DNA of 64,000 bases from Apus apus (taxonomy: Eukaryota; Chordata; Aves; Apodiformes; Apodidae): assembly GCF_020740795.1 (NCBI RefSeq), contig NC_067285.1, positions 38,848,511-38,912,510 of the forward strand. The letters are read 5' to 3'. Below the pieces are notes generated by a model. It saw only the letters and a program-made list of their open reading frames with translations, was not told where the DNA came from and did not search any database. A program made the translations under genes and the position numbers. Below are positions 21,201 through 30,440 of this stretch, piece after piece. Within the stretch, counting starts at the first letter, position 1. Every line of letters starts with the position of its first letter.

Positions 21201-23814
21201 TTGCCTGGATTTGCATTTTACACTTCAATATTTCAGCACATGCCTAGCAAAGGTCTTCCTGCCTTGGCAGTGACTTGGTGCCACTTGTCCCAAGCACAGA
21301 CATTAAGGGACAGGATGTATGTAGGGCAATTTTTGGGGGTCAAGTCAGGGTCCCGCCGTGGCTCCCCAGCCTGCATGCATGGATGCATGTGTGGGCAGAA
21401 CCAGAGACCCTGGCATAGCCAGGCAGAGCTATACAGAGCAATCCACAGGGACAGGAAGGGTTTTCCCTTGGGTAAAGTCACAGGGAGATGGAAGCAACAA
21501 GAGGAAATACACGATGGCACAGAGGAGGGTCTGTTGCTGCCCCCAAGCCCTGCAGGCTGCAAACAAGCAGTAGCATTTGCTTTTCCCTCAGGCCCTTGCT
21601 CTGGAGCCCCACTGTCTCCCCTAGCAGGCTTGCAAACCACCCAGCTCTGAGGACAAACCCTGCCCTCATCCTTATCAGCTCCCTGTGTTGTTCTAGGGCC
21701 AGGAGGAGAAACAAACCACAGGACCAAGTGCTGGCTCCTGGTGGCTTAAGGTTAGGGTGCCAAAACAGCAAGGCTGCTATCAGCCCTCTAGACAAAGGCT
21801 GCAGCCCCGTGCACTCCTTCACCTCTGATAAGAGAGCAGCCCAAATCCTTGCACTTTAGATCCTGTCTCCAGGCAGTGCAAGAAGCACTAGTGAGATAAA
21901 GAGGGTGAAGTGCTTGTTATTGGAGGGAGCACAGCTCTGCATCCCTATGGCAGTAACACTCCCCACGAAGACCTGAGAGAAATTTCTCATCCTATGAGCA
22001 AAACTCAAGACCTTTCCTTTGCCCCTAAACAATCCCTTCTGTTTACCAGTGACATGCAGCTCCCAGGTGGACTTTGGACAACCTGTGATAATGCCTGCTC
22101 TGTGCTTGGCTGTGCAAAGCTATTTGTCCCCTGCTGAGTTAGTATGGGACTCCAGGCCCAAGACACACTAACACAAATTCTTCTCATTCCCACTTTCACT
22201 AGAATATTCTGGTCTACATTAAAGACCCTAAAATACTTCCTCTGCTATCAGTTTCATCAGAATATCTCAAATCTAGAGCTGTGTCTCAGGAAAATGGAAA
22301 GACTGAAGCCAATAACCATCTATACAAAGAGCCAGCAGCAAGGGGGAAGCTGCTGTGACACTTCTTGAAGGACTTTGGTCATTGCTTCCCACAGCAGCAT
22401 TAGAAATGCAAACCAAGGCCAGTCTCCACAGACTGACATGCTTGTGTAGAGGAGATTATGAATAGTTTTGATGGGTGTTTCCTTCATAACAGAAACTATG
22501 ACTTCTTAAAGATTCATTTTAAATAGCTTGTAGCCTTTGAACACACAGAAGGCATCTACCTGTAGAACACCATCACACAGGGAGGCAAGTGCACCAGAAA
22601 ACTTTATCAGACCAACCTGCCATGAGCAGCTTTGTGCTTTCCTTCAGTGCCATCAGAGCTAAGAAAAGGTAAAGGTGCATTCCACAAACACAGAGCTTAT
22701 TTTGCTTCTATTTTATGAACAGACTGTACAGTAAAGTCCTGATAAACATTACGAGCTTAGTTGTCTTGACTTGACCAATACAGATTTAAAGTACTGTGAG
22801 CCTCAGACTTATTTAACCCATCTATTTATCCTTTTTAAGTTTTCCCTAGAAGCAAAACACAACTCTGCTAGGTTTGTTTTTTCCAAAATTAGCTCAACTA
22901 GAGCATAAACATACTGCCCCAAGCACAAAACAATACCCAGAAAATTAGCTACCTTTTCTTCTTACTTTGCCATCCTGCTGCTCCCCAGGTAAATTCCAAC
23001 AAGACCCAAACTTCAGAAAAATACCTCCACATGAGAAAAAAAGATAGCCTTTCCCAGCCTCCTTTTAAACAGATCTTGGCCAGCCTGAGGCTGTATAAGG
23101 GGATAGGAACCTTTATTCACTTAAGCTGTGAGGATAATAGGGAATGGGTAAATGAGTGAAGGACAGTGGTAGGTTTTCTGAGAAGTTTTTGAGGTGTGAC
23201 TTTTATCACTTGTTCCAATGTTTTTTGATGTTTGAAAGCAGACAATTTCATTTAGTAATTTTTAATTTTTTTAATACCTGCTGATAAAAAGTTTTGGTAG
23301 CTTGCTTTGATAGGCTGTCAATGAATATTTTTGCTGGAATAGTTTACATTGATAGCTTAAAAAATATTTTTCTCTCTTTTTATTAATGGTAAAACACAGT
23401 TCTGTTTGCTTAAATACTGTCACGTTGGGAATGAGGGATATTAACTTAGCTAAACTGGGAGTTCAACTTTTAGTGCTTTTTTAGCGTGGCTCAGTTTTTA
23501 AAGACAATATTTTTCCCCCCCTTAAAGGCTGACAGTTCTCATTTTAATGGAGAGACTTAGGCTGGATAAAATTGTGCAGTTAATTGTTTTTTTTTTCTTG
23601 TAAAACCCACCCTGCTAACCTGCCAGCAGGTATTGCTTGTGGTAAATGCCATGTTGTAGCAGTAGTAAAGCATGGCAGTTTGTTACCAGCTTCCTGCTCT
23701 TAGATTGGGAAGCTTGGTGTAGATTTGGTGTGTTTGTGGATGGGAAGCTTCTCTCCAATGGAAAGCTTTGGTTTCCTGGATGGGAGTAGCTTCGTATTTT
23801 CAAATTACAGCTCT
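18246..23814. other. Intergenic sequence, no recognised gene
   Basis: Includes an 18-base A run (19086-19103) and an AT-rich stretch from about 22.7 to 23.6 kb with runs of T and A. Open frames near 21.1-21.9 kb on both strands overlap each other and have no splice-site or family support. Confidence 0.5.
19086..19103. repeat. Poly(A) run, 18 bases
   Basis: Uninterrupted adenines; no adjoining retrotransposed gene was recognised. Confidence 0.9.
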
Positions 23815-24110
23815 GTCACAAAATCATAGAATCGTAGACCAGTTTACATTGGAAGGGACCTTAAAGATCATCTGGTTCTAACCCCCCTGCATGGGCAGGG
23901 ACACCTCCCACCAGCCCAGGCTGCTCCAAGCCCCATCCAACCTGCCCTTCAACACTGCCAGGGATGGGGCAGCCACAGTTTCCCTGGGCAACCTGGGCCA
24001 GGGTCTCCCCACCCTCACAGTGAAGAATTTCCTCCTCATGTCTCACCTCAATCTCCCCTCTTCGAGTTTTAATCCATTCCCCCTTGTCCTCTCACTACAA
24101 GCCATTGGTT
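23815..24110 (-). repeat. CR1 LINE 3' end
   Basis: The plus strand reads TCACAAAATCATAGAATCGTAGA, then TTGGAAGGGACCTTAAAGATCATCTGG, CATGGGCAGGGACACCTCCC and, near the far end, CATTCCCCCTTGTCCTCTCACTACA. This is a CR1 3' end of about 300 bp on the minus strand. Confidence 0.93.
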
Positions 24111-25641
24111 TGAGAAGACATTATTTTGGGCTTCAGTGACAAAGACCCTGTAGGCAAAGGACAGTTGGTGACTAACCAAGATACTTCATTAATAGCTGAG
24201 CAATTGCATCAGACTTGCCAGCTCGCCCGTGCAACTTCTATTAGTAAAGGCTGCAGCAGGAATCTAATCAGAGCCACAATTTGGGAACATAATTGAGACC
24301 TTATCAGAAGCCACATGAATCGAGATGAACATCCAGCTCTGCTGCTGTCTGCCCTCAGCAGTGCAATGAGTGGATGTGAAAGCATGTGCCTCAGGAGCAG
24401 GGAGGTGGGGAGAAGAGGGGTGCCATCACCATGGCTTGGTAAGGCTCGGGGTTCACAGGCTTGGCAGTATGTGACAGGCAAAGGCTACTGTATGAGAAAA
24501 CACTCCACTCCTTTGAAGGACGTGGCCTTCAGAGTACAAAGCAGTTGGTTAGAGATAAGCATTGGAGAGCAGAGTGATGGACTTTATCATCATCAGCTGT
24601 CAAGTGGGAGGGGTGTTTTCAGAAGCAATGAGAGGAGAGGGCAGAGTCCTGCTGTGCATTAATCCATGTCATGTCCTGTGTTTCAGGGTGGTGCAAAATC
24701 AGATGCCTGGATTGGGTGTGAGGCCACGTCCACCTGCAATGAGGAAATTGCAGCCTGCACAGGTGTGGAAGGTGCCAGGCAGGCTGACGAGTAAGTAGCA
24801 AGGAGATCAGGAGTGCTTTGAAACAGAGATGCTCAGGCTGCATGTGTGTGTATGTAGGGGTGCATTGTTCCTGGCAGACTGCAGCTAGGATGCCTGGCAT
24901 TGCCCTGCCTGCCTGATGCTCCAGGGTGACAGTCTGATTCCTCCAGGCACAGCTGATGAAAGATCTGGCCCTGCCCTTCACAGTGGCTGGAGATGTGTTT
25001 CGTGCTGTCCATTTCTTATTTCACCAGCAGAAAACTTGGAGAAGGAGGCTTTCCCATGGCTTTTAACCCATGAGGGTGAGTTAAAAGAGTGGTTATTCCC
25101 AGAAGCAATGACTGACTGCTGTTAAAAAGTGTGGTGTAGGAGCTGTGCAGTATTACCCATGTTAGCAGTCCAGGAACTCCTCAGTAGTCCTAGGGTAATA
25201 AATCAGAGTGAATGCACACTGAATCCAGTAGGGAAGGAGTTTTTTGCTCTTTCAGGCTTCCCAAGGGTTATTTTGTAGTTTAAAAATTGGAGAAAGCAGC
25301 TTGTCTGTGTCATCTCAACAGGCAAGCAAACAGTGGACCCAAGTGATTTCACAGCTCATTGTTAGACTGCTGAACTAAATACTGCTGGGAGAGAAACTGC
25401 TCTGAAAAAGATGACAAGGTCTGCAACAGTGTGCAAGGGGAAAAAAGGGGGCTGGGGCTAGTTAGATTTGCGTCATGGAGAAAGGTCATGGAAAGGCTGT
25501 AAAATGAGAACCCCAAGGTAACGGTGTCCTTCTTGGTCTTTGTCTTAGTAACACTGGAGATAATAAGGAAAAAACACCTTATTATTTGGAAGCTGTAGAT
25601 AGCTGTGGAGCAGAAGCATGCTCCCCTGTAGACAGCTCTGG
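24111..25641. other. Sequence downstream of the unrecognised terminal exon
   Basis: No gene recognised. It would contain the 3' UTR of the minus-strand exon at 25642-25965, but no clear AATAAA was found close to its stop. Confidence 0.45.
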
Positions 25642-25965
25642 TCAGCTCACAAACTTCTTTCCTTTGGGCTTTCTTCCCTGAAGCTTGCTGTACATGAAGG
25701 CTCTAGTGGCATCTCCAGTACCATCTGTCAACAGGTTGTATTTAAGAGCTGCTTGCTGAGGCTCTTGGAAGGCTCCCTTCCCCGAGGTGGTGCATGATAT
25801 GAAACGTGACAATGGCTCTGAATAGCGTGGAAAAGACTTCAGCATTTTACCAGGCAACAGCCACTTTGGATATTCAGGCTGATTTAGGCTGTAACCCCTA
25901 GTTGGATCCATGGGAGGAATGATTGTGTTCACAGGACATTGCCTTGGTTTACTGAGGTCTTTCCC
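25642..25965 (-). CDS. Unrecognised terminal coding exon, 107 aa
   Basis: On the minus strand a strong 3' splice site, GGTTTTACCCTTTCACAG, precedes an exon that opens in phase 0 with GGG AAA GAC. It runs 107 codons to TGA at 25642-25644. The sequence has the texture of a conserved small protein tail rich in Pro, Tyr and Lys: PVNTIIPPMDPTRGYSLNQP, then EYPKWLLPGKM, SFPRYSEPLSRFISC, and a basic end KLQGRKPKGKKFVS. The short Pro-Tyr-Trp motifs recall sperm or ciliary axoneme proteins, but this is an impression and I cannot name the family. The open frame continues upstream of the splice site for 34 codons, so an unspliced reading is possible, though that part looks non-coding. Upstream exons should lie to the right (above 25965). 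One weak candidate is at 30954-31101, which would put SOWAHB inside an intron. Confidence 0.5.
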   Translation of the reverse strand, partial: GKDLSKPRQCPVNTIIPPMDPTRGYSLNQPEYPKWLLPGKMLKSFPRYSEPLSRFISCTTSGKGAFQEPQQAALKYNLLTDGTGDATRAFMYSKLQGRKPKGKKFVS

Positions 25966-27569
25966 CTGTGAAAGGGTAAAACCAGGCTGGGAAAAGCCCA
26001 CAACCTTTTGTAGCCACGGAGTCAGGCAGTGTAGCTTCCCTTCTGCAGGAAGGAGTTCCTCCCTCAAATAAAGCCCAACAAAGTGAAGACCTCAATTAGT
26101 GCTTGAGCAAGGACTCGAGGCATTCCTTGGCATGCATGTTATGCAAGGGTCAGGTTCTGCTGCCCTGATTCCGGTTCCTTCCCGAAACTGCAGGCATTTT
26201 AGGCACATGCCTCAAATACATGAGCAGTCCCACCTACTGCTCTGGTCTGCCCCAAAGTGACCCACTGACCAGAGCCACCAGCCTGAGTTTCACAAGCACT
26301 GACACCCACTGGTCCTATATCTGGGTTCACCCAGCAGCAGGAGCATTGAGCAGGCAGTGATCTATCCCTGCCTCGTGGATCTTCACTCTCCCTGCCTTCG
26401 TAAAGGATCTATAGGAGAGCCAAATTAGATGCAAGCTCGTTTATGCTAAACCGGAGAACAGAGTACGTTATAGGACCCCAGCAATCCAGTGAGGTTTGTA
26501 AAGCCAGCTTGTTATTTGTGGGCTCTCAGGAATGGCTGCACTGGACGTGTCTTCCCTGCACTTGGACCCCCAATCCCACCAACTCCTGTCACACAAACAC
26601 AATTTAGGGGTGAGGCCTCTGGGGAAATGCAACTCTGGCTGTCCAACTGCCTTCTCCCTGCAAGCTTGGGACCCGCAGCACAGCACAGCTCCTTTTCTGC
26701 CCAACCCGTGTTCCTGCAGCAATGCTTTCCATCCCCAGGCTAGGGAGCTGGGCTCCTGTCACAGCACAGGTAGCACTTCCTGGTCCTGCGGTGTGAGGAA
26801 AGGGACTGGAGGTGCAGGATGGAGGTATCAGTGCTGCCGGGCAGCCCGGGGCAGTCGTGGGGAGGAGCAGGGCTGCGGGGCTGCCCTGCATTCCTTTCTG
26901 CATGGGCTGGTGGGCAAGGCGGGCTGAGAAACGGAGTGGGTGTGTTACACACCCTCCTCGACACCCTCCTCCTCCGGGCTTTCCAGCTGACACCCTCTGC
27001 CACAGCCAGTTGCTTTCTGAGGACGCTTGCTAGAAGGCTAGACCTTGATCAGCTGCATTTTTTTTAAAGTAGGACTTGGCCTTAATCTGTTGGGATTAAA
27101 AAGGGATGCAATCTTAGCTACTCCCCAGAATTTAGGAAGTGTAAACAAGCGTTTTGCAAACCTCAGGACCAACAACACCCTGTCGCTGTAAGCAAAAGCC
27201 AGTACTCTGCCCTGGTTGGGCTGAGAGTTTGACACGGGAGTCTGAGACCCCAAACCCACGGTCCCACTAACGCTGGTGACTGTGGCTGCACCCAGCAGCT
27301 GGTGCCTGCCCTGTGGGGTGCACAGGACTTGCCGACCAAGGACTCTGCTTCCAGCAGAGTCGTCGCATCTGCTCGCTGGTAGAAAAGTGAGAAACGGGGG
27401 AGGGGGGGGAGGGCAGAGAAGCTCAGACAACGGCTCGTTGGATTAATTTAAAAGTACATTCTTTGACAGGTTCGATCTGTTTCACAGCTTTTTGTTCTGC
27501 CTGCTTGGCTTCATCTCGTGGATTGGCCACCAAGGTGCCATCTCCACTAGTCAGGGGAAGCCAGGGAGC
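25966..27569. other. SOWAHB 3' flank and UTR
   Basis: No supported exon. A purine/G-rich run lies near 27395-27413. Part of this stretch should be the SOWAHB 3' UTR; no canonical polyadenylation signal was found close to the stop on the minus strand. Confidence 0.45.
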
Positions 27570-29831
27570 TCAGTCGCTCTCGCTGCCCGTTCGGTGGGAG
27601 GCAGCCCCGCGGCCGTGCTGCAGCCTGAGGCAGGCAGGCAGCGCTGCCCTGCCTGCCGACAGCGAGACCTTGCTGGCAGAGGACACGCTGCGGGCCAGGG
27701 GCTGCGTGGGGAACATGATGGTGCCTCTGGGTGCCTCCAGGAGCTGCCAGATCTCCCCCGAGGTGGAGCTGCCCAGGTACTCCCATGGCCGGCGCCCGCT
27801 GCTGTCCCGCACCTGCACCTGGCACCCCAGCTGCAGCACCAGCACCTTGATGACAAGCTGGTGGCCGTGTATGGCAGCCAGGTGCAGAGGAGTGTACCCA
27901 CAGCCCGAGCGGGCGTCCACGTCCAAGGCCAGCCCAGCCTGCTGTGCTGCTGCTGCCAGCTCCTGCAAGCCTGGCCCGTCACCGTGCTTGGCCAGCCAGT
28001 GGAGGACCGTGAAGCCTGACATGAAGTCCCTCTGCAGGGCCAGCTCTGGCTCTTCCAGGAAGAGCCCACGTACCTGCGCCCAGCACCCCGCTGATGCTGC
28101 CACTAGCCAGGTGTGCTCCCGCTGCCCCAGCGGCACGGCCAGCGCCCGGCTCGGGACATTCCTAGGCGAGCTCTTGGAGGGCATGGTGCGGGGCTGCTGC
28201 CCACAGTCCCCTGGCAGTGATGGGGGCATGCCCTGCACCTCCAACAATGCAAGCTGGCACCTGATGCTCCTGAAGACAGGCAGGGGTGCTGGGGGGCTGC
28301 TCTCTGGAGCCTGGGGCCCTGTGGGGCCCTGTGCTGGCAGCAGGGACTGGGATAGAGGTGGCCTGGCAGAAGAAGGTGGCCGCAGGGACTGGGATGGGGG
28401 TGGCTGGGTGAGAGACTGCGGTGGGGATCGGGATGGGGATGGCCCGGTGGAGGGCAGCACCCCAGGACCTGGTGGCAGTGGCAGGGTTTGAGATTGGGTT
28501 GGTCCGTTGAGAATCAGCACCCTGCGTTCCCTCGGTGGGGACCGGAACGGCCTGGTGGGGAGCTGCTGCAGGGACCTGGACTGTGATGGGGGCAGCCTGG
28601 TGGAGGGGAGCACACCTGGAAGTGGTGGGGATGGGGAAGGGCTGGCAGGAAGCGCCTGCAGGGAGCGGGAGAGGGGCAGCACCCCCGGGGTGGACAGCAG
28701 CAGCAGGGACCGGGTTGGGGGGGGCTGTGGGGACCGAGATAGGTGAGGCCGGGTGGGGGACAGCATCCTGGGGTCCGATGACAGCACGGCGGGTGCCCGC
28801 CCCCCTGGACCTGCTGAGGGCGGTGAGGCTTTCAGTAGAGGCATCCTGGTGGGGGGCTGTGGCAGAGGCGGTGGCTGAGGCAGCCGGTCGGGGGGCAGCC
28901 CCCCGCGGCCCGATGGCAGTGGCAAGGACTGGGTTGGTGTCGGCCCTCTAGGGCGTTGTGGCGGCAGGGACCCAAACGGGGCTGATCCAGGGAGAGGCAG
29001 CACCCCGGGGGCCGGGGGCAGCGGTGGCGATGGCGATCGGGACGGTTTGGCAGCAGGCAACCGCAAGGTCTCGTACGGGGGTGGCCCCAGGGGGGTCAGC
29101 GCCCCGGGACCCAAGGGCAGCGCCGGGGGCTGGGAGCGGGATGGCCCGTCGAGGTGCAGCGCCCAGGGACCCGACGACAAGGGCCGGGACCGGTAGGGGG
29201 GCGGCCCGGCGGGGAGCGGAGGGGAGCGGGTCCGAGGGGGCGGCCCGGCGGGGAGCGGCGGGGTGCGGGTCCGAGGGGGCGGCCCGGCGGGGAGCGGCGG
29301 GGTGCGGGTCCGAGGGGGCGGCCCGGCGGGGAGCGGAGCCCCCGGGCCCTGGGGGGCGGCAGCGCGGAGTGCCCGGCGGCACTCGCAGCAGGGTCCGCCG
29401 CGACCCCGGGCCGCGCAGCCCCCCGCCACGGTGGCCCCCGGGAGCTGCCCCCCGCCCGGCCGTCCATTTGTCACCGCTTGCCCCGGGACACCGTGCCGCC
29501 CGTCGGGGTCGCTTCGGGGCGGCGGCGCCTCCTTCTCTTCCTCTTTCTGCTGCTCCTCTGCCGCCGGAGGCAGCTCCTCGTCGAGGAGGTCGCGGTACCT
29601 GCGGCGGAGGACGATGTCCTTGGAGGCGCCGGGGGAGGCGGCGGGGTGGACGGTGGCCAGGGAATTGACGAGGCTCTTGAAGTACTCGCGGCGCTCCCGC
29701 CGCTGCTGCTCGGTCAGCGCCGGGTCGCGGAGGAAGCGCTGGAAGTGGCGGAGCAGCGCCGCGTTGGGGGCTCGGCCCCCGGCCCCCCAGAGGAAGTCCA
29801 GCACGGCCTCCTGGCTCAGCTCCCGCGCCAT
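27570..29831 (-). CDS. SOWAHB: Sosondowah ankyrin repeat protein B (SOWAHB), single exon, 753 aa
   Basis: The N-terminus, MARELSQEAVLDFL, and residues 1-85 (ending IVLRRRYRDLL) form the SOWAH winged-helix-like domain. Residues ~519-531 (VFRSIRCQLALLE) match a conserved SOWAHB block. Ankyrin repeats follow at ~605-618 (SGFTVLHWLAKHGD) and ~644-657 (CGYTPLHLAAIHGH), with a third degenerate one near 672-686, then SGEIWQLLEAPRG. The human protein is 793 aa as I recall, so length is normal. Between ~90 and 515 the protein is dominated by proline, serine and arginine in degenerate repeats. The start at 29831 has A at -3 and G at +4 and matches the family N-terminus; the frame stays open upstream to 30002 but without an ATG. 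SOWAHB has no established biochemical role. Its neighbour SEPTIN11, head to head, confirms that this is the B paralogue rather than A, C or D. Confidence 0.95.
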   Translation of the reverse strand: MARELSQEAVLDFLWGAGGRAPNAALLRHFQRFLRDPALTEQQRRERREYFKSLVNSLATVHPAASPGASKDIVLRRRYRDLLDEELPPAAEEQQKEEEKEAPPPRSDPDGRHGVPGQAVTNGRPGGGQLPGATVAGGCAARGRGGPCCECRRALRAAAPQGPGAPLPAGPPPRTRTPPLPAGPPPRTRTPPLPAGPPPRTRSPPLPAGPPPYRSRPLSSGPWALHLDGPSRSQPPALPLGPGALTPLGPPPYETLRLPAAKPSRSPSPPLPPAPGVLPLPGSAPFGSLPPQRPRGPTPTQSLPLPSGRGGLPPDRLPQPPPLPQPPTRMPLLKASPPSAGPGGRAPAVLSSDPRMLSPTRPHLSRSPQPPPTRSLLLLSTPGVLPLSRSLQALPASPSPSPPLPGVLPSTRLPPSQSRSLQQLPTRPFRSPPRERRVLILNGPTQSQTLPLPPGPGVLPSTGPSPSRSPPQSLTQPPPSQSLRPPSSARPPLSQSLLPAQGPTGPQAPESSPPAPLPVFRSIRCQLALLEVQGMPPSLPGDCGQQPRTMPSKSSPRNVPSRALAVPLGQREHTWLVAASAGCWAQVRGLFLEEPELALQRDFMSGFTVLHWLAKHGDGPGLQELAAAAQQAGLALDVDARSGCGYTPLHLAAIHGHQLVIKVLVLQLGCQVQVRDSSGRRPWEYLGSSTSGEIWQLLEAPRGTIMFPTQPLARSVSSASKVSLSAGRAALPACLRLQHGRGAASHRTGSESD
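29178..29336 (-). repeat. 39-bp coding tandem repeat in SOWAHB (13-aa unit)
   Basis: About four copies of a 39-base unit encode PPLPAGPPPRTRT-like repeats at residues ~166-218. The middle copies are nearly identical in DNA, which points to recent expansion or ongoing length change. Period 39 keeps the frame. Confidence 0.9.
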
Positions 29832-29963
29832 GCTCCGGAGCTGCCGGCTCTCGGGTTCTCCTCCTCGGTTGTTCGGTGCTGCACGTCGGTGCTCGGCGCG
29901 GCGCTCAGGTGCGCGGCGCTGCCGCGGCGCGGAAACCCGCCTCCGCTTGGCTGGGCTTCCCCG

Positions 29964-29987
29964 CCTCCTCCTCCTCCTCCTCCTCCG
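29964..29987. repeat. (CCT)n / (AGG)n triplet repeat in SOWAHB 5' region
   Basis: Eight CCT units on the plus strand. On the SOWAHB strand it reads as AGG and, in the SOWAHB frame, would be a poly-arginine stretch upstream of the ATG. Confidence 0.9.
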
Positions 29988-30189
29988 CAGCCGGGCAGCC
30001 ACCCCTCCCCGGTTGCCTTTGCCCGGGGTGGCGGCCCGTGGGGCTGCGTGGCTGGGGTCACAAGGGTGGGAGCCGGTTGGCAGTGAAGGAGGGGGGGGGC
30101 GGGTAGAGGGGCTGGAGGAGCCTTCCTAGTGCCCTGGGAAGTATGAGGCTGATCTGCCGGCATGTGGTGGGGCGAAAGAGATCAGTCAT

Positions 30190-30440
30190 GATGTCAGTGA
30201 GCGGACAGGAGGCGATGGGCACAAATCGAAATGCAAGAAATTCCATTTATCTGTGGTTTACAGTGGGGGTGGTCAAGTACTGGAGCAGGTTGCCTGAAGA
30301 GGTCGCGGTCTCCATCCTCAGGGACAATCAAAGCTCCCCTGGCTGCAATCCTGCTCTGGGTGACCCCGCCTGAGCAGGGGCTGGACCGAACCATCTCCAG
30401 AGGAGCCTTCCAGCCTGAACCTCTCTGGGATTCTCTGATT
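30190..30440 (+). repeat. CR1 LINE 3' end, plus orientation
   Basis: GGTGGTCAAGTACTGGAGCA, then GGTTGCCTGAAGAGGTCGCGG, GAGCAGGGGCTGGAC, and CTTCCAGCCTGAACCTCTCT with GATTCTCTGATT at the end match the CR1 3' UTR in sense orientation. It is diverged, hence an older copy. It is the only CR1 in the window that is clearly on the plus strand over its full length. Confidence 0.82.

Larger units (their letters stand above)
27560..30110. promoter_or_regulatory. CpG island over the SOWAHB gene and promoter
   Basis: GC- and CpG-rich from the coding region through about 30.1 kb, densest at 29.0-30.0 kb. The likely promoter is at 29.85-30.1 kb, where a (CCT)n run (29964-29987) and G-runs (30088-30103) also lie. 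There is no obvious TATA box. Confidence 0.65.

Noticed and set aside
27463-28491. 342-codon plus-strand frame
   Set aside because: Antisense of the SOWAHB ankyrin and proline-rich coding region.
29154-30129. Long plus-strand open frames across SOWAHB (about 290-310 codons)
   Set aside because: Antisense shadows of the GC-rich SOWAHB coding sequence; the minus-strand frame has the recognisable domains.
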